DNA of 64,000 nt. Origin: Anoplolepis gracilipes (Eukaryota; Arthropoda; Insecta; Hymenoptera; Formicidae). Under the pieces are notes generated by a model. The model saw only the letters and a program-made list of their open reading frames with translations, was not told the DNA's origin and ran no database searches. Of the stretch, positions 63,068-64,000 are shown one piece after another (position 1 is the stretch's first letter; each line of letters starts with the position of its first letter). Made by a program: the position numbers and the translations under genes. Location of the stretch: positions 6,862,001 through 6,926,000 of the forward strand of contig NC_132975.1 of the NCBI RefSeq assembly GCF_047496725.1. Direction: 5' to 3'.

Positions 63068-64000
63068 TATTATAATAATAACCATCTTTATATAGAATAT
63101 CTTGCTACCTTCTTGTGTGTGTGTGTGTTATTGCCTCAAATTTTTCTTAACTCCGTTTTTAACTTTCACATATTTTAGAAAAAAAAATTAAAAAAATTAA
63201 TTAAGAAAATTTTCGCGTTATAAACATATATTTCAAGTTTTATATCAAATTTTATTCTTACTAATATAATAATTGAGAAAAATTTTGTAAAATCAAAAAA
63301 TACGTATATCCTATTGGATCTCAATTCTACACATGTGTATTGTATATTATTTTAATGTATTTATCGTCTTTAATAATCATGTAATTGTAAAGCCTTGGTG
63401 TGCTTCATTTAAAAGAGTTAAGTTTAAAAGCTTTACATTTTATTCTATTTTTTAACGGTGTCTAATTTGTTTTTTACTTTTACACCTCGACTTCTTTTTC
63501 CCATTAATGTCACACACTGTGACAACGATCCAGAGAATCCTGTTCGAGTCTTTGACCCTCTGCAAATCTACAGACTTTATTACGGCTCTTCGTCAACTCG
63601 ATCCAGCAGAGTAATAACGTTAGTTGCTGGCTTCGCAAAAATTCGCAGCCCGACTATCATTTGTCACGCGGCTTACAAAAAAAAAAAATATATATATATA
63701 TATATATAACTCATTCTATATATGAGTATCGGTAAAAAAGTTTCTTACATTTCTATTACGACTATCATACAAAATGACAATGACTCTTAACTTTTTATCA
63801 TAAAATATCTTTCACAATTCCCCTGTAGATTAATGTAAAAAAAATGCAGAGTTTTTTCAAATGCAAAAATTTTGTATACTTCGACAACTTTCTTTATATA
63901 CATATATTTTCTATCAAAATTCTCACAATTCTTTTTACTCTTGTGTGAAAATTTATGTGATCAGCAACTTCTATGTTACGAATTTTACGTTGCGTGAAAA

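Larger units (their letters stand above)
56973..64000. other. upstream intron or 5' flank of mGluR
   Basis: No receptor N-terminal exon is visible on the minus strand, though the family has about 100-150 more residues there. Since exon A is internal and begins at a splice acceptor, this 7 kb is most likely intron. It holds (CA)n at 57451-57480, (GT)n at 60127-60157, (TA)n at 63028-63063 and 63688-63708, and a GC-richer island at about 61070-61340 with overlapping open frames on both strands that I cannot assign. Confidence 0.7.

Noticed and set aside
1..64000. CRISPR arrays, bacterial operons, tRNA or rRNA genes
   Set aside because: No regularly spaced repeats, no compact gene clusters, and no tRNA or rRNA sequence recognised; introns and composition are those of an animal nuclear genome.

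Overview
This is an AT-rich window of an animal nuclear genome with long introns, dense (TA)n microsatellites and GT-AG splicing. The two genes and their splice phases read as insect. The window looks hymenopteran (ant, bee or wasp), but that is inference from composition and gene structure; I could not run a search.

Layout. (1) 1-1034: 5' flank, moderately GC-rich at its left end, no gene I can name. (2) 1035-3829, plus strand: a complete seven-exon gene for the KIAA2013 homolog, a conserved membrane protein of unknown function (606 aa model). (3) 3830-11050: AT-rich convergent intergenic stretch holding the 3' ends of both genes. (4) 11051-56972, minus strand: 15 coding exons of a metabotropic glutamate receptor, a class C GPCR. 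They give 928 residues: most of the Venus-flytrap ligand-binding domain, the cysteine-rich domain with nine cysteines, seven membrane helices and a long cytoplasmic tail. All splice phases agree. The N-terminal exons are not visible up to position 64000 and probably lie beyond it. (5) 56973-64000: upstream intron or flank of the receptor, no exon recognised.

Most notable is the receptor's C-terminal tail. A good 84-nt intron (12026-12109), divisible by three, carries an in-frame TAG. Retaining it gives a receptor ending at 12057. Splicing it out opens a further exon with an Asp/Gly/Glu-rich tract and a last exon ending at 11051. Introns also hold a TIR-flanked element (49348-49905), two large hairpins, a near-identical 216-bp duplication, a tandem duplication framed by inverted repeats, and several GC-richer islands with unexplained open frames.

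The two genes are convergent neighbours with no obvious functional link. No tRNA, rRNA, CRISPR array or viral sequence was recognised.
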